Source: Photobacterium profundum
GTDB taxonomy: Bacteria; Pseudomonadota; Gammaproteobacteria; Enterobacterales; Vibrionaceae
Length of the DNA: 64,000 nucleotides
Direction of reading: 5' to 3'
NCBI RefSeq assembly: GCF_003026285.1
Contig: NZ_PYOD01000004.1
Coordinates: 248,001 to 312,000 of the forward strand
The position numbers and the translations under genes were made by a program. Positions 43,655 through 52,804 of the stretch are shown here, in pieces. The number at the start of each line of letters is the position of its first letter. Within the stretch, counting starts at the first letter, position 1. Below the pieces are notes generated by a model. It saw nothing but the letters and a program-made list of their open reading frames with translations, was not told the DNA's origin and ran no database searches.

Positions 43655-45562
43655 ATGAAACATGACAGCAAAACATTAGATCTTATTTGTATGGGACGGG
43701 TGGCTGTTGACTTGTATGGTCAACAAATTGGTGCGCGTTTGGAAGATATGGGCTCCTTTTCTAAATACCTTGGTGGGTCGTCGGGCAATGTTGCTTACGG
43801 TACTGCCCGACAAGGTTTGAAATCATCGATGTTGGCACGAGTAGGCGATGAACACATGGGACGATTTCTTCGCGAAGAGCTCAATAGTGTCGGTGTTGAT
43901 ACGAGTCATTTGATTACCGATGAAGAGCGTTTAACGGCACTTGTTATTCTTGGTATTAAAGATGAAGAAACTTTCCCACTCATTTTTTACCGTGATAATT
44001 GCGCTGATATGGCGATTACAGCCGATGATGTGTCAGAAGAATACATTGCTTCAGCACGTTGTTTAGCCATTACAGGTACGCATCTATCTAATCCTCAAAC
44101 GCGTGATGCAGTACTTACCGCTTTAAAATATGCCCGCCGTCATGGTGTAAAAACAGCGCTAGACATTGATTACCGCCCCGTTCTATGGGGATTAACGTCG
44201 TTGGGTGATGGCGAAAATCGTTTTATTGAATCAGGAAAAGTAACAGACCAGCTACAAGAAGTATTAGGGCTGTTTGATTTGATCGTCGGTACAGAAGAAG
44301 AGTTTCACATTGCGGGCGGCTCAACTAACAGTATCGATGCCCTCCGTGCAGTGCGTCAGGTAAGCCAAGCTGAACTCGTGTGTAAAAGAGGGGCGTTAGG
44401 CTGTTCTGTATTCAGTAACGACATTCCTAATGATCTGGATGATGGTATTACCATTCAAGGTGTCAGAGTCGATGTATTAAATGTGCTAGGCGCAGGCGAT
44501 GCTTTTATGTCGGGTCTATTACGTGGTTATTTAAGTGGCGAAGGCTGGGAAAAAGCGTGTGCTTACGCCAATGCCTGTGGGGCATTAGTGGTTTCTCGTC
44601 ATGGTTGTGCACCATCTATGCCTACGAAAGTAGAGCTCGATGATTACTTAAGCCGTGCTAACGACGTACCACGCCCTGATATAGATGCACGCTTAAATCA
44701 CCTACACCGTGTTACCACCCGTAAACCTAATTGGGAAGAATTATGCGTTCTCGCGTTTGACCACCGTATTCAATTTGTTGATATGGTGCGAGAGGCCGGA
44801 GCCGATTTCGACAGCATAAAGCCGCTAAAAAAACTCATTTTACAAGCGAGCCAAGAAGTTGCCGAAGAAGCGGGATTACAAAGTAAAGCGGGTATCTTGT
44901 GTGATGGTACGTTCGGGCAAGATGTATTAAATGAAGTCACAGGCTCTGGCTGGTGGATAGGTCGACCAATCGAACTGCCGGGTTCTCGTCCGCTGTGTTT
45001 AGAGCATGGCAATATCGGTTCTCAGTTGGTTAATTGGCCGCTTGAACATGTGGTTAAATGTTTAGCCTTTTTCCATCCCGATGATCAGCACCCACTGCGC
45101 TTAGAACAAGAAAGCATGATTAAAGAAGTGTATGCCGCTTGCTGCCAATCAGGTCATGAACTATTGCTTGAAGTGATTTTACCTGCAGATATGCCATCGT
45201 CAGATGATTTGTACCTTCGTGCTGTGCAGCGTTTCTATAACTTAGGGGTAAAACCTGATTGGTGGAAGTTGCCGCCACAGTCAGTAGAAGGTTGGAACAA
45301 TATTAGCGCCGTGATTACAGAACGAGATACATACTGCCGAGGTGTGGTGATTCTAGGGTTAGATGCCCCCGAAGCAGAATTGAGAGCTGGTTTTGCCGCG
45401 GCTGCCAATCAACCGTTAGTGAAAGGCTTTGCTGTTGGGCGCACCATATTTGGTCAACCGTCTCGTGAATGGTTAGCGGGTAATATCGGTGATCGCGCTT
45501 TAATAGAGAAGATTAAAGTGAACTACCACAACTTAATTATTTTGTGGCGTCAGCGCGGATAG
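43655..45562 (+). CDS. iolC: IolC kinase fused to DUF2090-type aldolase-like domain (module B)
   Basis: 635 residues. N-terminal PfkB kinase (about 1-325): CMGRVAVDLYGQQIGARLEDMGSFSKYLGGSSGNVAYG-type opening, TALDIDYRPVLWG and the catalytic LNVLGAGDAFMSGLLRG. C-terminal domain (about 335-630) opens with NWEELCVLAFDHRIQFVDM and contains GILCDGTFGQDVLN, LLLEVILPADMP, DWWKLPPQS and VKGFAVGRTIFGQPSREWLAG, matching the DUF2090 half of proteobacterial IolC, thought to perform the aldolase step. One protein would then do both kinase and cleavage. Start 43655 has AAGGA 7 bases upstream; the frame extends to a TTG at 43637. Confidence 0.92.
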   Translation: MKHDSKTLDLICMGRVAVDLYGQQIGARLEDMGSFSKYLGGSSGNVAYGTARQGLKSSMLARVGDEHMGRFLREELNSVGVDTSHLITDEERLTALVILGIKDEETFPLIFYRDNCADMAITADDVSEEYIASARCLAITGTHLSNPQTRDAVLTALKYARRHGVKTALDIDYRPVLWGLTSLGDGENRFIESGKVTDQLQEVLGLFDLIVGTEEEFHIAGGSTNSIDALRAVRQVSQAELVCKRGALGCSVFSNDIPNDLDDGITIQGVRVDVLNVLGAGDAFMSGLLRGYLSGEGWEKACAYANACGALVVSRHGCAPSMPTKVELDDYLSRANDVPRPDIDARLNHLHRVTTRKPNWEELCVLAFDHRIQFVDMVREAGADFDSIKPLKKLILQASQEVAEEAGLQSKAGILCDGTFGQDVLNEVTGSGWWIGRPIELPGSRPLCLEHGNIGSQLVNWPLEHVVKCLAFFHPDDQHPLRLEQESMIKEVYAACCQSGHELLLEVILPADMPSSDDLYLRAVQRFYNLGVKPDWWKLPPQSVEGWNNISAVITERDTYCRGVVILGLDAPEAELRAGFAAAANQPLVKGFAVGRTIFGQPSREWLAGNIGDRALIEKIKVNYHNLIILWRQRG

Positions 45563-45573
45563 GAGCCTTTATT

Positions 45574-47427
45574 ATGCCAGCTAAAAATACGATTCGACTC
45601 ACCATGGCACAAGCATTAGTGAAATACCTTATTGCACAAAAAGTGGAGATAGATGGTGAAACATTACCACTCTTTGAAGGTGTATTTGCGATATTTGGGC
45701 ACGGTAATGTTGCGGGGGTCGGGGAAGCCTTATACCAAGTTCAAGACCAACTACCGACATTTCGAGCCCATAATGAACAAGGCATGGCACATGCGGCTAT
45801 TGCATTTGCCAAGGCGAATAATCGCCGCCGCATGATGGCAGCAACGACCTCTGTCGGCCCAGGTGCACTGAATATGGTTACGGCAGCGGCTTTAGCGCAT
45901 GTGAATCGCTTGCCTGTCTTATTATTACCGGGCGATACGTTTGCTACCCGTGAACCGGATCCTGTCTTGCAACAAATTGAAAATTGGAATGATCCAACGA
46001 TCACCCCGAATGATTGCTTTAAACCGGTAAGCCGTTTCTTTGATCGCATTACGCGCCCTGAACAACTGCTAAACAGTTTGCCGCAAGCGATGCGTATCTT
46101 AACGGATGCGATTGAATGTGGACCAGTGACCTTGTCGTTACCGCAAGACGTTCAAACAATGGCATACGATTACCCAGAAAGCTTTTTCGCCGAGCGTATT
46201 CACCGTATGCGTCGTTTAGGTGCCGATGTGGTTGAAATTGAGCAAGCGATCGAGTTACTGAAAACGGCTAAAAATCCGGTGGTTATCGCGGGTGGTGGCC
46301 TGCATTACTCTGAAGCATTGCCCGAGTTTCATCAATTGGTTGAAAAGTACCAGTTACCTGTTGGTGAAACACAAGCAGGGAAAGGGGCTTTGCCTTGGGA
46401 TCACGCCTTAAATTTAGGATCTGTAGGCGTCACAGGATCGGCGGCGATCAATGAACTCGCCCGTGAAGCCGACGTGGTATTCGCTGTAGGTACACGCTTG
46501 CAAGATTTCACGTCTGGATCGCGATCTTTATTTAGCCGTGATGCCCGTATTGTGTCGATCAACATCAACGGTTTTGATGCGATTAAACATAATGGTGTAC
46601 CCGTTGTTGGTGATGCGAAACGCACACTTCCGCAAATTACAGATTTACTTGAAGATTGGCAACCGAGTGCCGCTTGGTGTGATAGAGCAGAATCTTTACG
46701 CCAGCAGTGGAATGAAACCGTCTCTATTGCCATGACAGATCGTGGAACTGATTTGCCCACAGATGCAGAAGTTATTGGTGCAGTCAATCGTGCCGCAGAT
46801 GAGAAAGACATTGTGGTTTGTGCCGCTGGTGGCTTACCGGGTGAATTACATAAGCTGTGGCGAACCAAATACGATAAAGGTTACCACCTCGAATATGGCT
46901 TTTCATGCATGGGGTACGAGATAGCTGGTGGGCTAGGCGTGAAAATGGCGAAGCCTGATTCTGATGTCATCGTGATGATTGGCGATGGTTCATACCTCAT
47001 GCTTAATTCTGAAATCGCTACATCCGTCATGTTAGATCAAAAGCTGATATTAGTGGTGTTAGATAACCGAGGCTACGGATGTATTAGCCGTTTACAACAT
47101 GCTTGCGGCGGTGCTGGCTTCAATAACCTACTTAAAGACTGCAAGACCATTGATGGTGGCGCACCGAAAACAGACTTTGCCGCTCATGCTAAAGCGTTAG
47201 GCGCAAATTCTGAAAAAGTAGGCTGTATTCCTGAATTAGAACAAGCCCTAATACGCGCAAAACAATCAGACAAAACCTATGTCATCACACTTGATACCGA
47301 TCCGCTCAGTACTACCGAATCTGGTGGCTCTTGGTGGGAAGTCGCAGTACCTGAAGTGTCGGAACGTGAGCAAGTCAGACTTGCAAGAAAGCAATATGAA
47401 CTTGCCAAACAACAACAAGTTATCTGA
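45574..47427 (+). CDS. iolD: trihydroxycyclohexane-1,2-dione hydrolase IolD (module B)
   Basis: 617 residues, ThDP-dependent. FAIFGHGNVAGVGEAL, catalytic Glu in RAHNEQGMAHAAIAFAK, VVIAGGGLHYSEA, and the ThDP/Mg motif IGDGSYLMLNSEIATS followed by LDNRGYGCISRLQ. The sequence around these sites follows common IolD proteins more closely than the module A copy does. The start at 45574 has AGGAG 8 bases upstream; the longer frame would overlap iolC2. Tight operon with iolC2 (11 bases), iolE2 and iolA. Confidence 0.94.
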   Translation: MPAKNTIRLTMAQALVKYLIAQKVEIDGETLPLFEGVFAIFGHGNVAGVGEALYQVQDQLPTFRAHNEQGMAHAAIAFAKANNRRRMMAATTSVGPGALNMVTAAALAHVNRLPVLLLPGDTFATREPDPVLQQIENWNDPTITPNDCFKPVSRFFDRITRPEQLLNSLPQAMRILTDAIECGPVTLSLPQDVQTMAYDYPESFFAERIHRMRRLGADVVEIEQAIELLKTAKNPVVIAGGGLHYSEALPEFHQLVEKYQLPVGETQAGKGALPWDHALNLGSVGVTGSAAINELAREADVVFAVGTRLQDFTSGSRSLFSRDARIVSININGFDAIKHNGVPVVGDAKRTLPQITDLLEDWQPSAAWCDRAESLRQQWNETVSIAMTDRGTDLPTDAEVIGAVNRAADEKDIVVCAAGGLPGELHKLWRTKYDKGYHLEYGFSCMGYEIAGGLGVKMAKPDSDVIVMIGDGSYLMLNSEIATSVMLDQKLILVVLDNRGYGCISRLQHACGGAGFNNLLKDCKTIDGGAPKTDFAAHAKALGANSEKVGCIPELEQALIRAKQSDKTYVITLDTDPLSTTESGGSWWEVAVPEVSEREQVRLARKQYELAKQQQVI

Positions 47428-47458
47428 TCTGCAGTCCAAATATTAATGGAGTATAACA

Positions 47459-48352
47459 ATGACAGTACAATTAGGAATTAATCCACTCACATGGACCAAC
47501 GACGACCTTCCTTCACTTGGTGCAGAAACATCACTTGAAACCTGTTTAACAGAAGGGCGACAAGCAGGATTTACGGGTTTTGAACTCGGCAATAAGTTCC
47601 CGCGTGATGCAAGTCTATTAGGGCCAATTTTAGCCAAGCATGACGTTAAATTAGTATCTGGCTGGTATTCAGGTGAATTATTAACGCGTTCTGTAGAAGA
47701 AGAAATCGAAGCCGTACAACCACATTTAACTTTATTAAGAGAGTTAGGTGCAAAAGTAATGGTTTTCGCTGAAGTTACCAACTGTATTCATGGTGATCAA
47801 GATAAGTCTGTTTACCTTCGTCCTAAATTTCCGGCTGAACAATGGCGTGAATATGGCGAGAAGCTAACAAAATTTGCGCGTTATACCCAAAGCCAAGGGG
47901 TACAAATTGCTTATCACCATCACATGGGCACGGTAATCGAGACAGAAGCCGATATTGATAACTTAATGAAGCACACAGGGCCAGATGTTGGTTTGTTATT
48001 AGATACTGGGCACTTAACCTTTGCAGGTGCCGACCCAATAGCTGTTGCTGAACGTTGGGCGCATCGCATTAATCATGTTCACTGTAAAGATATTCGCCGT
48101 GATGTATTAGCCGATGTTAAAAATCGAAAAACAAGCTTTCTGGATGCGGTATTAAACGGTGTATTTACTGTACCTGGCGATGGCTGTATTGATTACTCGA
48201 CACTGTTTACCTTGTTAAAGAATAATGAATATCAAGGTTGGTTAGTGGTGGAAGCGGAGCAAGATCCTGCCGTTGCCAACCCGCTTACTTATGCCACCTT
48301 GGGTTACAACAATTTATCTCAATTAGCGAAAGATGCTGGCTTATTTAATTAG
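47459..48352 (+). CDS. iolE: inosose dehydratase IolE (module B)
   Basis: 297 residues, the same length as the module A copy and alignable from end to end: LGINPLTWTNDDLPSLGAE, FTGFELGNKFP, AYHHHMGTVIETEADIDNLM, LLLDTGHLTFAGADP, HVHCKDIRRDVL, VPGDGCIDYSTLF, GWLVVEAEQDP. Metal-binding Glu/Asp/His positions are kept. It dehydrates 2-keto-myo-inositol. It lies 31 bases after iolD2, and GGAG precedes the ATG. Confidence 0.93.
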   Translation: MTVQLGINPLTWTNDDLPSLGAETSLETCLTEGRQAGFTGFELGNKFPRDASLLGPILAKHDVKLVSGWYSGELLTRSVEEEIEAVQPHLTLLRELGAKVMVFAEVTNCIHGDQDKSVYLRPKFPAEQWREYGEKLTKFARYTQSQGVQIAYHHHMGTVIETEADIDNLMKHTGPDVGLLLDTGHLTFAGADPIAVAERWAHRINHVHCKDIRRDVLADVKNRKTSFLDAVLNGVFTVPGDGCIDYSTLFTLLKNNEYQGWLVVEAEQDPAVANPLTYATLGYNNLSQLAKDAGLFN

Positions 48353-48363
48353 GAGTAATTTAC

Positions 48364-49872
48364 ATGGAAACGGTTCAAAATTTTATTAACGGACAAATTA
48401 CTGAAAGTCGTAGCGAGCGTTTTGCCCCTATTTATAATCCAGCAACTGGTGAACAAACGCGTCAGGTAGTGCTAAGTTCAGCCGCAGAAGTCGAGCAAGT
48501 TGTTGCCGTGGCAGATGCTGCTTTTCCCGCATGGGCGAAAACATCACCCCTAAAACGTGCCCGTGTGATGTTCAAATTTAAAGCCTTGCTTGAACAGAAT
48601 ATGGATAAGCTAGCGCGTATTATTTCTAACGAACATGGCAAAGTCTATTCAGATGCCGTTGGTGAAGTAACACGCGGGCTAGAAGTTGTCGAATTTGCTT
48701 GTGGCATTCCCCACCTACAAAAAGGTGAGCATTCTGCCAATGTAGGTACAGGTGTTGATAGCCACTCTTTGATGCAGCCATTGGGTGTGTGTGTGGGTGT
48801 TACTCCGTTTAACTTTCCTGCCATGGTGCCAATGTGGATGTTTCCAATTTCACTGGCAACGGGTAATACCTTTATATTGAAACCATCAGAGAAAGATCCT
48901 TCTCTAGCGTTAGAATTGGCGAAGTTGTTGAAAGAAGCCGGTTTACCTGATGGTGTTTTCAATGTAGTCAACGGTGATAAAGAAGCCGTTGATGTGCTAT
49001 TAACCGAACCACGCGTGCAAGCGGTGAGTTTTGTTGGTTCGACACCGATTGCAGAATATATTTATTCGACTGCATCGGCACATGGCAAGCGTTGTCAGGC
49101 TTTGGGCGGTGCGAAAAACCATTGCATCTTGATGCCAGATGCTGATTTAGATATGGCAGCAAATGCCATTATGGGGGCGGCATTTGGTGCCGCTGGCGAG
49201 CGATGCATGGCGCTATCTGTTGCCGTTGTTGTTGGTGATGAAACAGGCGATAAATTAATTGCTAACTTAAGCGATCAAATTGCAAAAATGCACATAGGCC
49301 CAGGTATTGTTGATGGTACAGAAAATGACATGGGGCCGGTTATTTCAGCGGTACATAAAGCGAAAGTTTGTGACTACATAACAACAGGGGTTGAACAGGG
49401 CGCTTCTTTGTTAATTGATGGCCGTGATTTAGTCGTTGAAGGTCATGAAGAAGGGTATTTTGTTGGTCCTACGTTGTTCGATAACGTATTACCAGAAATG
49501 ACAATTTATAAAGAAGAGATCTTTGGCCCAGTACTGGCGATAGTACGTGTACCTGATTATCAAACCGGTCTTGATCTTATTAATCGTCATGAATACGGCA
49601 ACGGTACGGCTATCTTTACGCGTGATGGTGAAACAGCACGTCAGTTTAGTGAAGATGTATTAGCGGGAATGGTTGGCATTAATGTACCCATTCCTGTTCC
49701 TATGGCGTTCCATAGCTTTGGGGGCTGGAAGCGTTCTGTGTTTGGCCCATTAAATGTGCATGGTAATGATGGTGTACGTTTCTACACTCGAATGAAAACA
49801 GTGACTAGCCGTTGGCCTGCCAGTGTTCGTTTAGAGCAACACGCAAGTGCGTTCACGATGCCGACGATGTAA
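48364..49872 (+). CDS. iolA: methylmalonate/malonate-semialdehyde dehydrogenase (CoA-acylating)
   Basis: 502 residues, MmsA/IolA aldehyde dehydrogenase: NFINGQITESRS, LQPLG-type segment MQPLGVCVGVTPFNFPAMVPMW split by the cofactor fold, FILKPSEKDPSLAL, QALGGAKNHCILMPDAD, and the catalytic Cys in GAAGERCMALSVAVVVG; ending FTRDGETARQFSEDV and GGWKRSVFG. It converts malonate semialdehyde to acetyl-CoA and CO2 with NAD+ and CoA, the last step of inositol breakdown. It is the only copy, so both modules depend on it. It starts 11 bases after iolE2. Confidence 0.94.
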   Translation: METVQNFINGQITESRSERFAPIYNPATGEQTRQVVLSSAAEVEQVVAVADAAFPAWAKTSPLKRARVMFKFKALLEQNMDKLARIISNEHGKVYSDAVGEVTRGLEVVEFACGIPHLQKGEHSANVGTGVDSHSLMQPLGVCVGVTPFNFPAMVPMWMFPISLATGNTFILKPSEKDPSLALELAKLLKEAGLPDGVFNVVNGDKEAVDVLLTEPRVQAVSFVGSTPIAEYIYSTASAHGKRCQALGGAKNHCILMPDADLDMAANAIMGAAFGAAGERCMALSVAVVVGDETGDKLIANLSDQIAKMHIGPGIVDGTENDMGPVISAVHKAKVCDYITTGVEQGASLLIDGRDLVVEGHEEGYFVGPTLFDNVLPEMTIYKEEIFGPVLAIVRVPDYQTGLDLINRHEYGNGTAIFTRDGETARQFSEDVLAGMVGINVPIPVPMAFHSFGGWKRSVFGPLNVHGNDGVRFYTRMKTVTSRWPASVRLEQHASAFTMPTM

Positions 49873-49925
49873 TGTTACAAAAAATGTAATCTTGCAAAGT
49901 GGTTAGAAGAACCGTTAAACGATAG

Positions 49926-49966
49926 CCCCTCACCAAAGACTGACTGTTCGTTGATGAGGGGTTTCT
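49926..49966 (+). terminator. terminator after iolA
   Basis: CCCCTCACCAA pairs with TTGATGAGGGG (one mismatch), 14-base loop, followed by TTTCTTA. It closes the module B operon, and its T-run abuts the end of the convergent efflux gene. Confidence 0.75.
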
Positions 49967-49969
49967 TAT

Positions 49970-50413
49970 TTAGTATTCAATACCGACATGTAATTCGGTA
50001 CGACGCTTTTTAATGATAAATGCGCGAATATTATCGTAGGCATAATTAAAGACTAACGCGTAAATCGTAATGAAAATGGTCACGCCAATGTCTAGCCAGA
50101 ATGCGTCGATAAGAGAAACATTTAAGATATACGCCATTACTGGAATGGTAAAAAAGAGCAAACCCGCTTCAAATAAAATCACGAAGAATATCCTAAGCTT
50201 CATGGAGCGTTCTTCACGATTACCAGGGAAAAATCGGTCAAAGATATAGTTAAAAATGAAATTCCATACCATAGCAATACTTGCAACAACTATCATAGTT
50301 CCTGAAAGGGTTTGAGGGTTGTGCTCGGTAAAAATAATTAAGCCAAGAATGGATAAACTTACCGCTAATACTTCAAATAAAACCGCATGGAATATGCGTT
50401 CAAACGTCGACAT
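49970..50413 (-). CDS. PACE family efflux transporter (AceI-like)
   Basis: 147 residues with four membrane segments in two repeats. Each repeat carries the bacterial transmembrane pair motifs: FERIFHAVLFEVLAV and MVWNFIFNYIFDRFFPG in the first, KLRIFFVILFEAGLLF and YALVFNYAYDNIRAF in the second. The paired RxxF..LFE and W/YxxxFNxxxD motifs, with the membrane Glu, are those of PACE proteins that export biocides or polyamines across the inner membrane. AAGG lies 6 bases before the ATG. Confidence 0.87.
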   Translation of the reverse strand: MSTFERIFHAVLFEVLAVSLSILGLIIFTEHNPQTLSGTMIVVASIAMVWNFIFNYIFDRFFPGNREERSMKLRIFFVILFEAGLLFFTIPVMAYILNVSLIDAFWLDIGVTIFITIYALVFNYAYDNIRAFIIKKRRTELHVGIEY

Positions 50414-50597
50414 AATAAACCTTGTTCTACATTGTGCTTTGTATGGGAGTGGGATTATTACGGTTTAATATGAAGAGGGAAAGTTAGCAGCCATCACGAT
50501 GTGTGATGGCCTGATGTTGTGGGTTGCAGATTATTTGATAGTAATCTCTGATGTAGCCTTGAACTAAAGGCAACAAAGGCTTATCAGTGTCATACCT

Positions 50598-51356
50598 TTA
50601 TTTTTCTTCAGAGGTTGCAATCTTGATTAGGCGATCGCGTTCATTAGTCCCACGATTTCTCACTTCATGCATAACGAATGTTTTAGCGTCACGAGTCCAT
50701 CCTTGACCAGATTGTTCATCATAATCATGAGGTAGCTGAATGCCTTCCGGCGCGTAAGCGTCGATACCAAAACTTTTAGATGTATTAATTGTACGAAGGC
50801 TATGCTCGTAGAAACCGACAACAACGGTTTTCCCCAGATCTCCACCAGATTGCTTCACAGCTTCTTCAGCTACGCCATTAGTACTTAGGTAAGTTAGCGT
50901 ACCATCAGGCGCAATCTTTGGGTCGATTGAGAACAGGTGCTCTGCAGGAATACGCTCACCAATAGACTGTGCAATTTCCCATTGTGCATAAACTGGCTTA
51001 CCTGTTTGCTTATAAATTTCTACAACCGTATCAGCTAATGCTTCATTCATCGGCCCCGGTATTTGGTTGCCGTTCGACATAACACGATTACCAAATGCGT
51101 AAGCCAAAATACTATCAGCTTCATTCAGAGGTAATTCTTCACCTTTCCAGGTAAGAATTTCATTCATTAGGAATTCTGCGGTGTATGCGGCTACATCAGC
51201 ACTTTCAAGCTGTACTGTTAGCTTGGCTTCAATTGCTTTTTGTAATTCAGCATCTGTCAGAGTATTAGCAATTGATGGGGCTGAAATAGCTAAACTACTG
51301 ATAAAGCTTAATCCAATAATATTTTTAATGAGTTTTTTTGATAATTGCATTTTCAT
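50598..51356 (-). CDS. exported protein of unknown function
   Basis: 252 residues. A signal peptide (MKMQLSKKLIKNIIGLSFISSLAISAPSIA) is followed by a soluble acidic domain; stretches include AAYTAEFLMNEILTWKGEELPLNEADSI, GKPVYAQWEIAQSIG, DGTLTYLSTNGVAEEAVKQ and GKTVVVGFYEHSLRTINT. No family is recognised. ATGs at 51356 and 51350 are both possible; GGA lies 6 bases before the second. Single gene, minus strand; probably periplasmic. Confidence 0.65.
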   Translation of the reverse strand: MKMQLSKKLIKNIIGLSFISSLAISAPSIANTLTDAELQKAIEAKLTVQLESADVAAYTAEFLMNEILTWKGEELPLNEADSILAYAFGNRVMSNGNQIPGPMNEALADTVVEIYKQTGKPVYAQWEIAQSIGERIPAEHLFSIDPKIAPDGTLTYLSTNGVAEEAVKQSGGDLGKTVVVGFYEHSLRTINTSKSFGIDAYAPEGIQLPHDYDEQSGQGWTRDAKTFVMHEVRNRGTNERDRLIKIATSEEK

Positions 51357-51522
51357 TCCATTTACTGTGACTGTTTATTCATACTAGCAACATATAAATG
51401 GTTATAAGTAGCGTGTGCGTCATGGCGTTACACTTTGTTGCTTTTCTTACGTAGCTTCACATTCACTTACACCTGTATAGATGCTGAATGAAAATTTATT
51501 TTGATTGAGGGTTGTCTTGATG

Positions 51523-51546
51523 AGGTTGGATCACCAACCTTTTATT
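51523..51546. other. hairpin at the end of the acetyltransferase gene
   Basis: AGGTTGG-atca-CCAACCT with a T-run on the plus strand, immediately next to the acetyltransferase stop codon. On the minus strand, the direction of that gene, no T-run follows, so its role is uncertain. Confidence 0.4.
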
Positions 51547-52090
51547 TGATGATGGAGCGAGCTGGGTTTCCTGCAACACGGTCATAGCTTGCAACATCTT
51601 TTGTCACGACAGAGCCAGCACCAATAACAGCACCTTCACCAATGGTTACACCGGGTAATATTATCGCGCCACCGCCAATCCAAGCTTTATCATTAATTGT
51701 CACTGGTTTTGCTACTTCATCACCCGCAATACGTCTATCGGCATCAAGAGCATGAGAAGCCGTATATATTTGCACTCTAGGCCCTATCATTACGTGAGAG
51801 CCAATGTTCACAAGGCCATTGTCCAATATAAGCGCACCGCTGTTTATATAGCTTTGATTACCAATAGATAAATGATTGCCATAACTCATATCGAGAGGGG
51901 GAATAATGCAGCTATCAAGAGGAACCTTAATACCAAGGTTAACTAATATTTCATGCCTAAGATCTGAATTCGGCTCGTTATTGAAATGGCGAAGCAAGAT
52001 AGAAGCTTCTTCCCGTAACTTTTCTAACGCCTTACACTGGCAATTATAGACACTACCATTAAGCATTTTTTCTAATTCAGACATATACAT
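51542..52090 (-). CDS. sugar O-acetyltransferase (maltose/galactoside acetyltransferase-like)
   Basis: 182 residues. Short helical N-terminus (SELEKMLNGSVYNCQCKALEKLREEA), then a left-handed beta-helix of hexapeptide repeats: MSYGNHLSIGNQSYINSGALIL, NIGSHVMIGPRVQIYTASHALDADRR, INDKAWIGGGAIILPGVTIGEGAVIGAGSVVTKDV, VAGNPAR. The catalytic His in TASHALDADRR is that of LacA/Maa/NodL acetyltransferases using acetyl-CoA. Acceptor sugar unknown. Divergent from the MarR gene. Confidence 0.88.
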   Translation of the reverse strand: MYMSELEKMLNGSVYNCQCKALEKLREEASILLRHFNNEPNSDLRHEILVNLGIKVPLDSCIIPPLDMSYGNHLSIGNQSYINSGALILDNGLVNIGSHVMIGPRVQIYTASHALDADRRIAGDEVAKPVTINDKAWIGGGAIILPGVTIGEGAVIGAGSVVTKDVASYDRVAGNPARSIIK

Positions 52091-52276
52091 AATAACTTTA
52101 ATAACGAAAAATCATATTCTACGTTCTATTTATCGATGCGCACATTTGTTTGTCTGATTTGTTACCAGGACCACATAACAGATTCTCAGGGTGTCAGTAG
52201 GAAGTGGGATAATAAAAGGTTTGATATCGAACACATACCGCATACAATACAACAAAAATACAAAGGGATATGCAAC

Positions 52277-52741
52277 ATGAACGCAGACGATCCAAAACAC
52301 TTTGACTCAATCATAGGTAAAAGCTGGATGGCAATGAAGTTATTGCAAAACCAGATGCAAGCTGTGATACAGAAGAAGCACCCGTTCATGAATATTGAGC
52401 AGTTTCAGTTATTGCTTGAACTTAAACACGATGATGGTGTTCGCCCTTCAGAGCTTGCCTATCGTATGCAGCGTACCAAAAGCACGATATCTAGCTTACT
52501 TAGACATGCAGAGCGCAGTGAACTTATTGCCTCATCACCAGATCCAAAGCACAAAAATGCGAAGAAGGTTTACCTAACAATGAAAGGTCATAGGGTATAC
52601 GCAGACATCGCGCCTATCGTTGATAAGGAGTTGCTTGATTCGACAGATGGCATTAGCGAAGCAGACCAAGCGATTGTCGCAAAGGCAATGGAACATATCA
52701 TCGAGAAGATTAATCCTGAGTGGCTTCACGACGAGTGGTAA
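52277..52741 (+). CDS. MarR family transcriptional regulator
   Basis: 154 residues. Winged helix core: NIEQFQLLLELKHDDGVRPSELAYRMQRTKSTISSLLRHAERSELIASSPDPKHKNAKKVYLTMKGHRVY, with the recognition helix TKSTISSLLRHAE and the wing ending KKVYLTMKG. The start at 52277 has AAAGGG 8-9 bases upstream; the frame extends to 52136 but the extra residues do not look like a MarR N-terminus. Divergent from the acetyltransferase gene, a likely target. A bidirectional hairpin follows the stop. Confidence 0.83.
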   Translation: MNADDPKHFDSIIGKSWMAMKLLQNQMQAVIQKKHPFMNIEQFQLLLELKHDDGVRPSELAYRMQRTKSTISSLLRHAERSELIASSPDPKHKNAKKVYLTMKGHRVYADIAPIVDKELLDSTDGISEADQAIVAKAMEHIIEKINPEWLHDEW

Positions 52742-52761
52742 TCGTAGAAATTGAAAGAAAC

Positions 52762-52795
52762 CCACCAGCATTGAGGGCTGACTGCTGGTGGATTT
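52762..52795. terminator. bidirectional hairpin terminator between marR and the hydrolase remnant
   Basis: CCACCAGCA / TGCTGGTGG perfect 9-base stem, 12-base loop. Minus strand continues GTTTCTTTC and plus strand GATTTAATTA, so it can serve both converging transcripts. Confidence 0.6.
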
Positions 52796-52804
52796 AATTA
52801 TTTG

